From contig JAVXNE010000006.1 in assembly GCA_036645935.1 (NCBI GenBank), forward strand, positions 79,440 to 143,439: a DNA stretch of 64,000 bases. The letters are read 5' to 3'. This document shows, piece after piece, positions 22,935-31,918 of the stretch; position 1 is the stretch's first letter, and each line of letters starts with the position of its first letter. The stretch is from JAUNBN01 sp036645935 (GTDB lineage Bacteria > Bacillota > Clostridia > Oscillospirales > Ruminococcaceae). The position numbers were made by a program, and so were the translations under genes. Below the pieces are notes generated by a model, which had not been told where the DNA came from, did no database searches, and saw only the letters and a list, made by a program, of their open reading frames with translations.

Positions 22935-25457
22935 ATGACAGACGAAAACGACGCAAAGGGTCTCACCTCAGAGCGCGCAAAGGAGCTGCTCGTTAGGTTC
23001 GGTTCCAACGAGCTCACACCAAAAAAAAGAGATAATTTTTTCAAAAAGGCACTGCACATAGTGTGTGAGCCGATGTTTTTGCTTTTAATTGCTGCGGCAG
23101 TGATCTATTTTATTCTCGGAGAACCGCGTGACGGCGCTATCATGCTCGTATGCGTGCTTGCGATGATCGGCATCGACATCGTTCAGGAATGGAAGACCGA
23201 CAGAACACTCGCGGCGCTCAGAGATTTGAGCGCTCCGCACATTGTCGTTTTTCGTGACGGTTCAAAACAAACGATAGCGAGCACCGAGCTCGTTCCAGGC
23301 GATCTCATGATGATTCAGGAGGGCGTCAAAATACCCGCAGACGGCGTCATAGACACTTGCTTTGACCTTTGCATCGATGAATCATCACTCACCGGCGAGG
23401 CTGAGGGTGTGTGGAAGACCGCAGAGCACAGCGCTCAAAGCTCCGAAGAATACTGGCGTTCGGATTACGTCTATGCCGGAACTCTCGTCACACAGGGCAG
23501 CGCGTCGATTATAGTCGACAAGACAGGTGCGCAAACGGAATACGGCAGAATCGGCGTCAGCGTAGCCTCGTCCGAAGATCTTCCGACACCGCTACAAAAA
23601 CAAACCGGAAGCCTTGTCAAGACCTGTGCCGGAATCGCAGCAGTGCTGTTCGCCCTCGTCGGCTTCGTGACCTACTTCAACACATCGAACATGCTCCCCG
23701 CCGACCGCATCACCGCGAGCATACTCTCTGGAATAACTCTTGCCATGGCAATGATTCCCGAGGAGTTTCCCGTTATAATGACCGTGTTTCTATCGATGGG
23801 CGCGTGGCGTCTCGCCAAAAAAAATTCTCTTGTGCGCAGGCTTCCTTCCGTTGAAACTCTCGGCGCAGTGTCGGTGCTGTGCGTTGACAAAACCGGAACA
23901 ATAACAATGAACCGAATGACAGTGCAGAATACGTGGGCTCAAAACAAAGACACCCGAACGCTTTGTGAGACGATGGGTCTTGGCTGTGAAACCGATCCGT
24001 ACGATCCGATGGAAAAATCCATGCTCGAATATTGCGAAGGTCTCGGAATCACAAAAGAGCAGCTGTTTTCCGGAGAGCTACTCGCGGAATACCCCTTTAC
24101 CGACGCGCTCAAAATGATGGGGCATGTCTGGTTCAGGGATGACAAAATAACCGCCGCGCTGAAAGGTTCTCCCGAGCGCATACTGGGGCTATGCGATATG
24201 CTTTCCGATAAAAAAGAGGAAGCCGAGCGCAAGGTTGTCGAAATGTCCGGTCTGGGGCTGCGCGTTATCGCGGTAGCCGCTCAGACATTTGAATCCGACA
24301 GCGATATCCCGTCCGATATGACATGTTGCCGTCCCGAATTTCTCGGTCTTGTAGGCCTGGCCGATCCCCCGCGCGAGAGCGTGGCGCGCGATATCGCAAC
24401 CTGCAACGAGGCCGGAATCCGCGTTGTCATGATAACCGGAGACAGCGGCATTACCGCCTCTTCAATCGCAAAAAAGATCGGGATGAAAAACTGCGACAAC
24501 ATTATAACGGGCGACAAACTCGAGAAGATGAGCGACGAGGAGCTGTGCGAGGCGGTTAAAACCGTGAGCGTATTCTCACGCGTCATCCCGGAACACAAAA
24601 TGCGCATCGTCAAAGCCTTTCAGCGCAACGGCGAGACAGTCGCCATGACGGGGGACGGCGTCAACGACGCTCCCGCACTCAAATATGCCGACATCGGAAT
24701 TGCTATGGGTGGGCGCGGCTCGGAGGTCTCCCGCGAGGCCGCCGATCTGATTCTGCTCGACGACAACTTCTCCACCATTGTGGACACCGTCCGCGACGGT
24801 CGCCGCATTTACGACAACATCCGCAAAGCCGTTGGGTATGTTTTCACCATTCACATTCCGATAGCGCTCGCCTCGCTGCTCGCTCCGATACTCGGAATTG
24901 CTCCCGGAGCACTGCTGCTGCTCCCGCTCCACGTCGTTTTGCTCGAGCTGCTCATCGACCCGACCTGTTCGATAGTGCTCGAGCGGCAGCCGGCGGAAAC
25001 CGACATAATGAGCCGTCCGCCGCGCGACCCCAAAGCAAAATTGCTCAACGTGGGCACTCTCGTCAAGAGCGTCATTCAGGGCCTCGTCATTTTCGCATCA
25101 TCTTTCGGAACATACTGGTATCTTTACAATAGAACAGGCGACGCGCCGCTCGCCCGCTCGTTCGGCCTCGCCGTTATAATGCTCGCAAATCTCTTCCTCG
25201 TTCAGGTAAACAGCTCGACGCACGACTATGCTTTCCGCTCTGCCGTGCGTCTCGCGCGCGATCGCGTCATGTGGGCGGTCAACATCGGAACTGTGGCGCT
25301 GCTGCTCGCCATTCTCTACACCCCGCTCTGCGGCTTTCTCAAGCTTGCTCCGCTTTCGGGGTTTCAGTTGCTCTGTGCGCTGCTCGTTGCGGGTGTCTCC
25401 GTGCTGTGGTACGATCTCGTGAAACTCGCAAACAACATAAGAGCGAGGCGCAGATAG
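22935..25457 (+). CDS. P-type cation-exporting ATPase under NiCo riboswitch control
   Basis: 840 residues with the P2-type layout. The N-terminus has LTSERAKELLVRFGSNEL. Motifs are LTGEAEG near 152 (actuator TGE), DKTGTITMN near 318 (phosphorylated Asp), the KGSPE nucleotide-binding motif, ITGDSG and GDGVNDAP near 573. About ten membrane segments. It would be annotated as a Ca2+-type ATPase, yet the helix 4 motif is PEEFP (near 275) rather than PEGLP, and helix 6 reads ELLIDPTCS rather than the N-x-x-TD of calcium pumps. Together with the riboswitch this points to efflux of a transition metal (Co, Ni or Fe). The start at 22935 has CGGAGG upstream. No metal-binding N-terminal domain is seen. 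Confidence 0.88.
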   Translation: MTDENDAKGLTSERAKELLVRFGSNELTPKKRDNFFKKALHIVCEPMFLLLIAAAVIYFILGEPRDGAIMLVCVLAMIGIDIVQEWKTDRTLAALRDLSAPHIVVFRDGSKQTIASTELVPGDLMMIQEGVKIPADGVIDTCFDLCIDESSLTGEAEGVWKTAEHSAQSSEEYWRSDYVYAGTLVTQGSASIIVDKTGAQTEYGRIGVSVASSEDLPTPLQKQTGSLVKTCAGIAAVLFALVGFVTYFNTSNMLPADRITASILSGITLAMAMIPEEFPVIMTVFLSMGAWRLAKKNSLVRRLPSVETLGAVSVLCVDKTGTITMNRMTVQNTWAQNKDTRTLCETMGLGCETDPYDPMEKSMLEYCEGLGITKEQLFSGELLAEYPFTDALKMMGHVWFRDDKITAALKGSPERILGLCDMLSDKKEEAERKVVEMSGLGLRVIAVAAQTFESDSDIPSDMTCCRPEFLGLVGLADPPRESVARDIATCNEAGIRVVMITGDSGITASSIAKKIGMKNCDNIITGDKLEKMSDEELCEAVKTVSVFSRVIPEHKMRIVKAFQRNGETVAMTGDGVNDAPALKYADIGIAMGGRGSEVSREAADLILLDDNFSTIVDTVRDGRRIYDNIRKAVGYVFTIHIPIALASLLAPILGIAPGALLLLPLHVVLLELLIDPTCSIVLERQPAETDIMSRPPRDPKAKLLNVGTLVKSVIQGLVIFASSFGTYWYLYNRTGDAPLARSFGLAVIMLANLFLVQVNSSTHDYAFRSAVRLARDRVMWAVNIGTVALLLAILYTPLCGFLKLAPLSGFQLLCALLVAGVSVLWYDLVKLANNIRARRR

Positions 25458-25592
25458 CCGTGTTTTGATGAATTTCACTTAAAATCCGCCGTGGGCCTCG
25501 CGCTCAGGGTGGATTTTTTAGGCGTTTTGCAGCATGCTTTAAGAGGAGTCTGTGAGCAGTGTGCTCGCGCGTTCCACCATCTCGATTGGGTT

Positions 25593-25622
25593 TTGACAAA
25601 AGTGCCCGCCGGTTGCTATAAT
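25593..25622 (+). promoter_or_regulatory. promoter of the CorA-type gene
   Basis: Perfect TTGACA (25593-25598) and perfect TATAAT (25617-25622) with an 18-base spacer. The predicted start near 25629 leaves only about 15 bases of leader, just enough for the GGGAGG ribosome site. Confidence 0.8.
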
Positions 25623-25643
25623 TCTCGGCGGGAGGCGACGCTT

Positions 25644-26477
25644 ATGAAACAGATTTTATATACAAGTGACATCGGAACAGTTGAGACGTACGTCGAGCGC
25701 GAGGTGATCGATTACATCAATCAAGGACAAATCGAGACCTTTGAGAGCTTCGACGGATTCGATATCGTGGCGTTCGACTGGTACGATATAAACGACGTCG
25801 ACGTGCCTCCGTCTCAAATCATGGTCTATATCGACGCCGACGACATCTTCTTTTTTTGCGAGAACGACAGCGCTCTTCGGCGCGCAAACGAACTCTTTCG
25901 TGACGACGCAAACGACTCAAACGAGCGCACTCTCTACGAATTTTTTCTCAGACTGTTCAAGGACGACGTGTCCTCACTTGAAAAGCTTGAGGACGAGATA
26001 ACCGAAGCCGACGACGCGCTCATAACCGGCCGCAGGGAGCAGTGCACACAGGATATCGTGCACTTTCGCAAACGGCTGCTGCGTCTCAAAAAATACTATG
26101 AGCAGCTGCACCGTATCTTTGAGGCGCTGACGGAAAATGACAACGGTCTCATAAGCTCCGACAGCCTGCGCTATTTTGTGATTCTCGAGCGCCGCGTCGA
26201 CCGCATGCTGGCGTCTGTCGTCAACATGCGAGAGTACGTCACGCAGGTGCGCGAAGCGTATCAGGCTCAGGTCGACATCGAGCAGAACAACCTCATGCGC
26301 ATATTTACCGTTGTCACCTCGATCTTTCTGCCGCTGACACTTCTCGTTGGCTGGTATGGCATGAACTTTCCAATGCCGGAGTTCACCTGGAAATACGGAT
26401 ACCTGTCGGTGATTGTCGCAAGCGTCACAATCGGTCTGGTGTGTGTTGCGATCTTCAAACGCAAAAAATGGTTTTAG
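25644..26477 (+). CDS. CorA-family divalent-cation channel
   Basis: 277 residues, shorter than E. coli CorA (316). The N-terminal cytosolic domain is acidic (DWYDINDVDVPP, FRDDANDSNE), then a long helix leads to two C-terminal membrane helices; the selectivity motif YGMNF sits at about 238-242 in the loop between them and the tail is basic (FKRKKWF). CorA channels admit Mg2+ and often Co2+ or Ni2+. The ATG at 25644 has GGGAGG nine bases upstream. It has its own promoter but lies directly behind the riboswitch-controlled ATPase, so uptake and export of the same metals may be encoded side by side. Confidence 0.9.
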   Translation: MKQILYTSDIGTVETYVEREVIDYINQGQIETFESFDGFDIVAFDWYDINDVDVPPSQIMVYIDADDIFFFCENDSALRRANELFRDDANDSNERTLYEFFLRLFKDDVSSLEKLEDEITEADDALITGRREQCTQDIVHFRKRLLRLKKYYEQLHRIFEALTENDNGLISSDSLRYFVILERRVDRMLASVVNMREYVTQVREAYQAQVDIEQNNLMRIFTVVTSIFLPLTLLVGWYGMNFPMPEFTWKYGYLSVIVASVTIGLVCVAIFKRKKWF

Positions 26478-26727
26478 AAGATGTCGGCAATTTTTCTGCG
26501 CGACCTGAGTCCACACTTCAAACGCGTTGCATTGCTTTTTTATAACAGCTTCACACATCCGTTTTCCACGCGATAGCGGTTCAAAAAGAGAGTTTGCCCG
26601 ATGGGAAACGTCTTCAGCGTGGTTGCGAAAAGAGCGAAAATCACCCCGCTGTAACCATCGTCGCGTCTTGCGCTGTCCGTCATATTGAATAAGACGGGCT
26701 CGGCTCGCAGAGCCGAGCAACCCGACA
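26478..26727. other. intergenic stretch between the CorA-type gene and the GT-C-like gene
   Basis: Holds an 8-bp stem hairpin GCTCGGCT/AGCCGAGC (about 26699-26719) without a T-run, just upstream of the next promoter. On the minus strand 26540-26690 there is an open stretch whose translation (for example FALFATTLKTFPIGQTLFLN) looks protein-like but matches no family I know; it may be a gene remnant. Confidence 0.35.
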
Positions 26728-26756
26728 TTGATAAGATCGGTGCGCTATGTTATACT
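26728..26756 (+). promoter_or_regulatory. promoter placing transcription start at the ATG of the GT-C-like gene
   Basis: TTGATA (26728-26733), 17-base spacer, TATACT (26751-26756). A start seven bases after the -10 box falls at 26763, the A of the ATG, so the message would be leaderless. Confidence 0.65.
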
Positions 26757-26762
26757 TTCCGC

Positions 26763-28817
26763 ATGAAAAGTGCCGCTAAAAAACTGCTTGCACTCGATAT
26801 CCCACTGCGAACTTATCTCTTTGCGGCGGGGATTTTGTGTGCCGCGAGACTGCTGCTGACAGCATGGCAAAAGCTCTTTCTCTGTCCGGAGATCAGCATG
26901 CTCGACGACATGCTCATGTATGACATGGCGCGCAGTGTGGTGTCCGGCAACTGGTTGGGCGCGTACAGTTATCTTGCGATGGGCAAACACGCGCTGTTCG
27001 CAGTGTGGCTCGCGCTGCTCAATCGGCTCGGAGTCTCAGTTCTCTTTGCAGGTCAACTGCTTTTTGTGACCGCGGCGCTCTGCGCGGCGGCGGCATTGCG
27101 CCCGCTGCTGAAAAACAATGCTCGTCGGCTCGCATTTCTTGCGCTGCTGCTCTTTTCTCCCAATTCCTATGCCGATTTTACTCTGCGTGTCTACCGCGAC
27201 AACATAACGTCGTCGGTCACGCTGATTTTTTTCGCCTGCTGCGCAGGATTCGCACTTCGCGCGCGCCGCGGGAGCGGCCGCTCGCTGTGGCTGTTCGGAG
27301 CGGGGGCGGGATTTTCTCTCGGCGCCGCGTGGCTGCTTCGGGAAGATGCGGCGTGGCTGCTTCCTTTCGCGGCGCTCGCTCTTGTGCTCTCATTTTTTGA
27401 AATATTCAAAGGCGCGCGTTCGATTGCCCGTTTTGCGGCTCTCTCGCTGCTCGTTGCGCTTCCAATCGCGTCGATATCCGCATACAGCTTCGTCAACTGC
27501 AAGAATTACGGCAGATTCGCCGTGAGCGATCTCTCAAGCCCGGAATTTGCCGACGCCTACGGCGCGATGACCCGCGTGATCATCCCCAAAAATGAGCGCA
27601 ACCCGATAATCCCCGTTCCCGCGTCGACACGCGAAAAACTGTACGCCGTCTCCCCTTCCTTTGCCGAACTTCGCGAATATCTTGAAGCGCCCGACTTCCT
27701 GCGTTGGCAAAAGGACTGCGGCGACGGACAGCTCGAATTCTCTGGCGGCGGGATATACTGGGCAGTGCGCGGCGCCGCAAGCCTTGCAGGACACTATGAC
27801 AGCCCAGAAAGTGCAAAAGCCTATTATGAAAACGTCGCAAATGAGATAAATGCGGCGGCAGACAGCGGCGCTCTCGGCGAGGTACTGCCCAAACGCAGCG
27901 GACTCAACACGCCGATTACCGCTCAATATGTCGGTCCGACACTTGTGTCGTCACTAAAGAGCCTCTACACAGTCGTGACCTACGCCGATCTTCGCTGTGA
28001 CCCGGAAAACAGCGTCGGATCCGATTTGCTGATCGACGAAATGGAGCAGTTTCTCCACTGCAAATCGCAGCGCGAGCACTACAGCTTCACCGCCGCCGAG
28101 AAGCCCCCTCTCTCAAAAAAAGTTGTATTCTGGGCAATATGTGATGATGCTCCAGTCTCTGCGCGTCTGCTCGCAGCAGACGGGAGCGACATTCGTTGCG
28201 ACAATATAGCGTCCTCTGCGGGTGATCTGTATCTTGACAATCTCTTGCGCGGCAAAGATTTGCGCAACACTGCCGGAGCGCGGCAGACGCTTTATTTTGA
28301 AAACGACGGCGCCGCGTCTCTTGAGCTGTCCTCCGGGATCGAGCGCATTTCAATCCCCGCAATGAAGACGACGCCTGTCACAACGTCGGGACGCATAACC
28401 TACCGCGTCGAGTACGCGGGCGCCGCGCCAGAGGTTTCCACCGAATACGGCGTTGTCGAGCTGTGGCTTTATCGCGCGATGCGGATTATCGTCTGGATCT
28501 ACCGCGCACTTGGAACGCTGCTGTTTTGCGCGGCAGTATATGCTCTCGGGCGCTTCGTCATCCGCTCTGCCTCTCGGCGAAAACTTCCGAAAAACTCGGG
28601 AACCGCGTTCGCGCTCTGCCTCGGACTGCTGTTCTCAGCCGCTCTGCGCATTGGGATGGTGTCCTTTGCCGACGTAAGCGCGTTTGGTCTCGGCGTATAC
28701 ACGATGTACCTCTCGGCGGTCTACCCGCTCATGACACTGTTTGAATGCACGGCGCTTGTGCTGCTATCGATGAGCCTTAGTGACAAGAAACCCCAAGATG
28801 CGACTGACATACCATAG
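26763..28817 (+). CDS. GT-C-like membrane protein, putative lipid-linked sugar transferase
   Basis: 684 residues. About nine hydrophobic segments in the first 270 residues, a large extracellular domain (about 270-570), then three or four helices at the end. The first outer loop has ISMLDDMLMYD with Asp48-Asp49, the acidic pair that GT-C glycosyltransferases use for lipid-phosphate sugars. No sequence family can be named with confidence. The neighbour 10 bases downstream is a GtrB-like transferase that would make such a lipid-sugar donor, which supports the role. The ATG at 26763 was chosen because no Shine-Dalgarno site exists and the promoter places the transcript start there; an upstream in-frame ATG at 26685 would precede the promoter. 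It could also be a non-enzymatic membrane protein. Confidence 0.65.
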   Translation: MKSAAKKLLALDIPLRTYLFAAGILCAARLLLTAWQKLFLCPEISMLDDMLMYDMARSVVSGNWLGAYSYLAMGKHALFAVWLALLNRLGVSVLFAGQLLFVTAALCAAAALRPLLKNNARRLAFLALLLFSPNSYADFTLRVYRDNITSSVTLIFFACCAGFALRARRGSGRSLWLFGAGAGFSLGAAWLLREDAAWLLPFAALALVLSFFEIFKGARSIARFAALSLLVALPIASISAYSFVNCKNYGRFAVSDLSSPEFADAYGAMTRVIIPKNERNPIIPVPASTREKLYAVSPSFAELREYLEAPDFLRWQKDCGDGQLEFSGGGIYWAVRGAASLAGHYDSPESAKAYYENVANEINAAADSGALGEVLPKRSGLNTPITAQYVGPTLVSSLKSLYTVVTYADLRCDPENSVGSDLLIDEMEQFLHCKSQREHYSFTAAEKPPLSKKVVFWAICDDAPVSARLLAADGSDIRCDNIASSAGDLYLDNLLRGKDLRNTAGARQTLYFENDGAASLELSSGIERISIPAMKTTPVTTSGRITYRVEYAGAAPEVSTEYGVVELWLYRAMRIIVWIYRALGTLLFCAAVYALGRFVIRSASRRKLPKNSGTAFALCLGLLFSAALRIGMVSFADVSAFGLGVYTMYLSAVYPLMTLFECTALVLLSMSLSDKKPQDATDIP

Positions 28818-28827
28818 GAGGCATACA

Positions 28828-29757
28828 ATGAAGCTGATTTCAATCGTAGTTCCCTGCTACAACGAAGAGGAGGCGCTGCCGATATTTTACGAGCACATTG
28901 TCAAAACCGCCGAGGATATGAAATCTTTGGTCGATTGTGAATTTGTCTTCGTAAACGACGGCTCAAAAGACAAGACGCTCGAGGTCGTCCGCGCGCTCGC
29001 CGCAAATGATAAGCGGGTAAAGTACCTGTCGTTTTCACGCAATTTCGGCAAAGAATCGGCAATGTTCGCCGGGCTTGAAAAGGCCAAGGGGGATTATATT
29101 GTTATAATGGATGCCGATTTGCAGGATCCCCCCGAATTTATACCTGAAATGTACAAGGGAATCACCGAAGAGGGCTACGACTGTGTCGGATCTCGCCGCG
29201 TGACGCGAAAGGGAGAACCCGCACTGCGCTCCTTTTTCGCGCGCCAGTTTTACAAGCTCATCAACAAAATCTCTAAAACGGAAATTGTGGACGGTGCCCG
29301 TGACTTTCGCATGATGACGCGCCAGATGGTAGATGCGATACTGTCGATGACAGAATACAACCGCTTTTCAAAAGGAATTTTCAGCTGGGTCGGCTTTGAC
29401 ACCAAATGGCTCGAATACGAAAATGTCGAGCGCGTCGCCGGAGAGACAAAATGGTCGGTCTGGCGGCTGTTTCTCTATTCGCTCGATGGCATCGTCGCGT
29501 TTTCGACCGCCCCGCTCGCCGTCGCGTCGATCACCGGTTTTTCTTTCTGCTTCATCGCCTTTGTGCTGTTTTTGGTTTACATAATCAAAGCCCTCGTGTG
29601 GGGCGACCCCGTTGCGGGTTTTCCGACGCTGATCGGGATTGTTCTGCTAATTGGAGGCATCCAGCTTTTCTGTATCGGCATCCTCGGGCAGTATCTCTCA
29701 AAGACCTACCTCGAAACAAAAAAGCGCCCTATATACATAACAAAAGAGGAAAACTGA
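28828..29757 (+). CDS. GtrB/DPM1-like family 2 glycosyltransferase
   Basis: 309 residues. N-terminal GT-A domain: ISIVVPCYNEEEALP, FVFVNDGSKDKT, the donor-binding MDADLQDPPE and a GARDFRMM segment, followed by two C-terminal membrane helices (about 230-255 and 265-290). Enzymes of this group transfer a sugar from UDP or GDP to undecaprenyl or dolichyl phosphate on the cytosolic face. The ATG at 28828 has AGGAGG nine bases upstream. It follows the GT-C-like gene by 10 bases; together they could make and use a lipid-linked sugar to modify an envelope polymer. Confidence 0.92.
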   Translation: MKLISIVVPCYNEEEALPIFYEHIVKTAEDMKSLVDCEFVFVNDGSKDKTLEVVRALAANDKRVKYLSFSRNFGKESAMFAGLEKAKGDYIVIMDADLQDPPEFIPEMYKGITEEGYDCVGSRRVTRKGEPALRSFFARQFYKLINKISKTEIVDGARDFRMMTRQMVDAILSMTEYNRFSKGIFSWVGFDTKWLEYENVERVAGETKWSVWRLFLYSLDGIVAFSTAPLAVASITGFSFCFIAFVLFLVYIIKALVWGDPVAGFPTLIGIVLLIGGIQLFCIGILGQYLSKTYLETKKRPIYITKEEN

Positions 29758-29947
29758 CGTCGGTCGCTGTCCTTTTCGCCGCTGTTGGAATAGATCTTCT
29801 TTGTTTTGCGAAACACAGGCCAACATTCCCTCAAGCTCTTGACCCTTCACAATTATCCGCGCTCGGCGTGCTCGGAGCGCAACGCAAACAATGCCGCCGA
29901 ACTGCACACACTCAACCAGTATTGCTGTCTCACATTCTTGCCAATTA

Positions 29948-29979
29948 AACCGCCGCTTCCCAAAAACGGCGGTTTTTGT
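29948..29979 (+). terminator. terminator of the GT-C/GT2 operon
   Basis: AACCGCCG (29948-29955), 11-base loop, CGGCGGTT (29967-29974), then TTTGTTTT. It lies 190 bases after the stop; the space 29758-29947 shows no gene. Confidence 0.75.
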
Positions 29980-30120
29980 TTTGTGAAATGGAAGTTTTCC
30001 TGCAATTTTTCATGCAAAACCCGAGCTTATCTATCTTAAAGTCATTGTTTGGACACATTTTAGTCATATTTGCATCAAATTGTGCGCCGTTGTTCACAGT
30101 AAGTCGTTCATTATTGCGCA

Positions 30121-30150
30121 TTGACAAACTGCCCTCAGATATTCGATAAT
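30121..30150 (+). promoter_or_regulatory. promoter of the amino-acid permease gene
   Basis: Perfect TTGACA (30121-30126), 18-base spacer, GATAAT (30145-30150). Start near 30157, leader about 60 bases. The stretch 29980-30120 shows nothing else. Confidence 0.65.
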
Positions 30151-30218
30151 AGGGACTAATACTTTTGCACTTTAAAAGTCTAAAGGCAGGGGTAAACATA
30201 CTGAAAAGGGGTAAGGTA

Positions 30219-31625
30219 ATGGAAAACGGTCTCAAGAAAAAGTTCGGCCTGCTGACCGCCATCGCAATGGTCGTGGGCATAGTCATCGGCAGCGGCGTCT
30301 TCTTTAAGGCCGAGAAGATTCTCAATGCTACCGGCGGCAACCTTCCCATCGGAATTCTCGCATGGGTCATAGGTGGTGTCATCATGATCGTGTGCGCCTA
30401 CACGTTCGCCCTTATGGCGACCAAGTGGGAGTACGTCAACGGAGTTGTTGACTATGCAGAAGTCACGATGGGCAAAAAATATGGATATTATGTCGGTTGG
30501 TTTATGGCTACTATCTATTACCCCACGCTGACCTCAGTGCTCGCGTGGATCTCCGCGCGCTACCTGTGCGTCCTGATCGGGTTTGAGAACCCTGTGGCCG
30601 GCGTCGAAGTATGGGTCATCGGATGCTTCTTCCTTTGTGCAAGCTATGCGCTCAACGCCCTCTCCCCGATACTCGCCGGAAAATTCCAGGTGTCCACAAC
30701 GATAATCAAGCTCGTCCCACTGCTCCTCATGGCGATTGTAGGCACGATAATGGGCTTCTCAAACGGCATGATACAGCAGAACTTCACGACGGTTGTCGAG
30801 CACGTAGACACGGGAACCGCGCTCTTCACTGCGGTTTGCGCGACGGCATTCGCCTATGAGGGCTGGATCATCGCAACAAGCATAAACGCAGAACTCAAGG
30901 ATTCAAAAAAGAATCTTCCAAAAGCTCTTATGATAGGCACGGCTGTTGTCATGGCCGTTTATATTCTTTATTACATCGGTCTTTCCGGCACCGTCACCAA
31001 CGCCAACCTCATGCAGATGGGCGAAGCCGGAGCAAAGCTGGCTTTCACGACGGCTTTCTCTAAAATCGGCGGCACGCTGCTGTCGGTGCTCGTCGTAATC
31101 TCCTGCCTCGGAACTCTAAACGGGCTCATGCTCGGCTGCACCCGCGGCATGTACTCAGTCGCGGCACGCAACCAGGGTCCTTGCCCCGAAGTGTTCAAGC
31201 AGATTGACCCAATCACCAATATGCCCGCAAACAGCTCGATCGTGGGGCTGTTGCTGTGCGGATTCTGGTATATGTACTTCTACGGTGCAAATCTCGCTCC
31301 CGCAAACCCGCTCGCGACTGCGCCTTGGTTCGGACCGTTCTGCTTCGATTCTTCGGAGATTCCGATCATAACTCTTTACGCTATGTACATTCCTATCTTC
31401 ATCTCATTCATGATCAAAGAAAAAGAACTCTCGCCGTTTAAGGGCAAAGTTATGCCCCTGCTTGCTATTCTTGGCTGCATAATGATGGTCGTCGCGGCGA
31501 TATTCGCTCATAAGATGGCCGTTGTATACTACCTCATCGTCTTCGCGGTCATAATGCTGCTCGGCTACGTGTTCAACCGCAAAAACAACGATACCTCGAT
31601 ACAGTCCACACAAGTTAACAGTTAA
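30219..31625 (+). CDS. APC-superfamily amino-acid permease
   Basis: 468 residues with 12 hydrophobic segments. The first helix carries the broken-helix motif MVVGIVIGSGVFF, typical of APC transporters that bind the amino-acid carboxylate with the GSG backbone. AFAYEGWIIATSINAEL in helix 6 has the family's second unwound segment. It resembles the YfnA/SteT group of exchangers and antiporters; the amino acid cannot be told. The ATG at 30219 has AAGGGG and AAGG upstream; the frame runs 18 codons further without a site. A strong terminator follows at 31638-31688, so it is a single-gene unit. Confidence 0.9.
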   Translation: MENGLKKKFGLLTAIAMVVGIVIGSGVFFKAEKILNATGGNLPIGILAWVIGGVIMIVCAYTFALMATKWEYVNGVVDYAEVTMGKKYGYYVGWFMATIYYPTLTSVLAWISARYLCVLIGFENPVAGVEVWVIGCFFLCASYALNALSPILAGKFQVSTTIIKLVPLLLMAIVGTIMGFSNGMIQQNFTTVVEHVDTGTALFTAVCATAFAYEGWIIATSINAELKDSKKNLPKALMIGTAVVMAVYILYYIGLSGTVTNANLMQMGEAGAKLAFTTAFSKIGGTLLSVLVVISCLGTLNGLMLGCTRGMYSVAARNQGPCPEVFKQIDPITNMPANSSIVGLLLCGFWYMYFYGANLAPANPLATAPWFGPFCFDSSEIPIITLYAMYIPIFISFMIKEKELSPFKGKVMPLLAILGCIMMVVAAIFAHKMAVVYYLIVFAVIMLLGYVFNRKNNDTSIQSTQVNS

Positions 31626-31637
31626 CTGATTTAAAAC

Positions 31638-31688
31638 AAACGCCACTCGTTGAAAACTTTCGGGTTCTCATCGGGTGGCGTTTATTTT
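31638..31688 (+). terminator. strong terminator of the permease gene
   Basis: AAACGCCACTCG (31638-31649) pairs with CGGGTGGCGTTT (31672-31683) over 12 positions with one G-U, followed by ATTTTTA. Confidence 0.8.
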
Positions 31689-31875
31689 TACCGCTTGTAC
31701 GTCGCACCGAGTGTCATGCATTTTCATATTGGTCGTGAGTGGCGCTCACGATACATGCGTTCAATAAAGTAATTAAAGCCGCTGGCTAAGGTACTGAAAT
31801 ATCGCTGATTCACTGAACATAAGATTCTTCGATTTGCACAGAATGACCAGTTTCCGCATTGCACTCATGGCTCGT

Positions 31876-31917
31876 TATGCACAGCGAAGTGAACTCCACC
31901 GCCGCGCGCACTGCGGA
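31876..31917 (-). repeat. 42-bp direct repeat, copy just after the pdxK stop
   Basis: Matches 32021-32062 inside the pdxK coding sequence at 41 of 42 positions. Read in the frame set by the in-gene copy, this copy encodes the same SAVRAAVEFTSLCI and then continues TSHECNAETGHSVQIEESYV to a stop at 31812 region. It is therefore a duplicated 3' piece of pdxK with a different tail. Confidence 0.85.
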
Positions 31918-31918
31918 C

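Noticed and set aside
25974..26720. 248-codon minus-strand frame opposite the CorA-type gene
   Set aside because: It is antisense to a clear CorA protein, with composition expected of the reverse strand.
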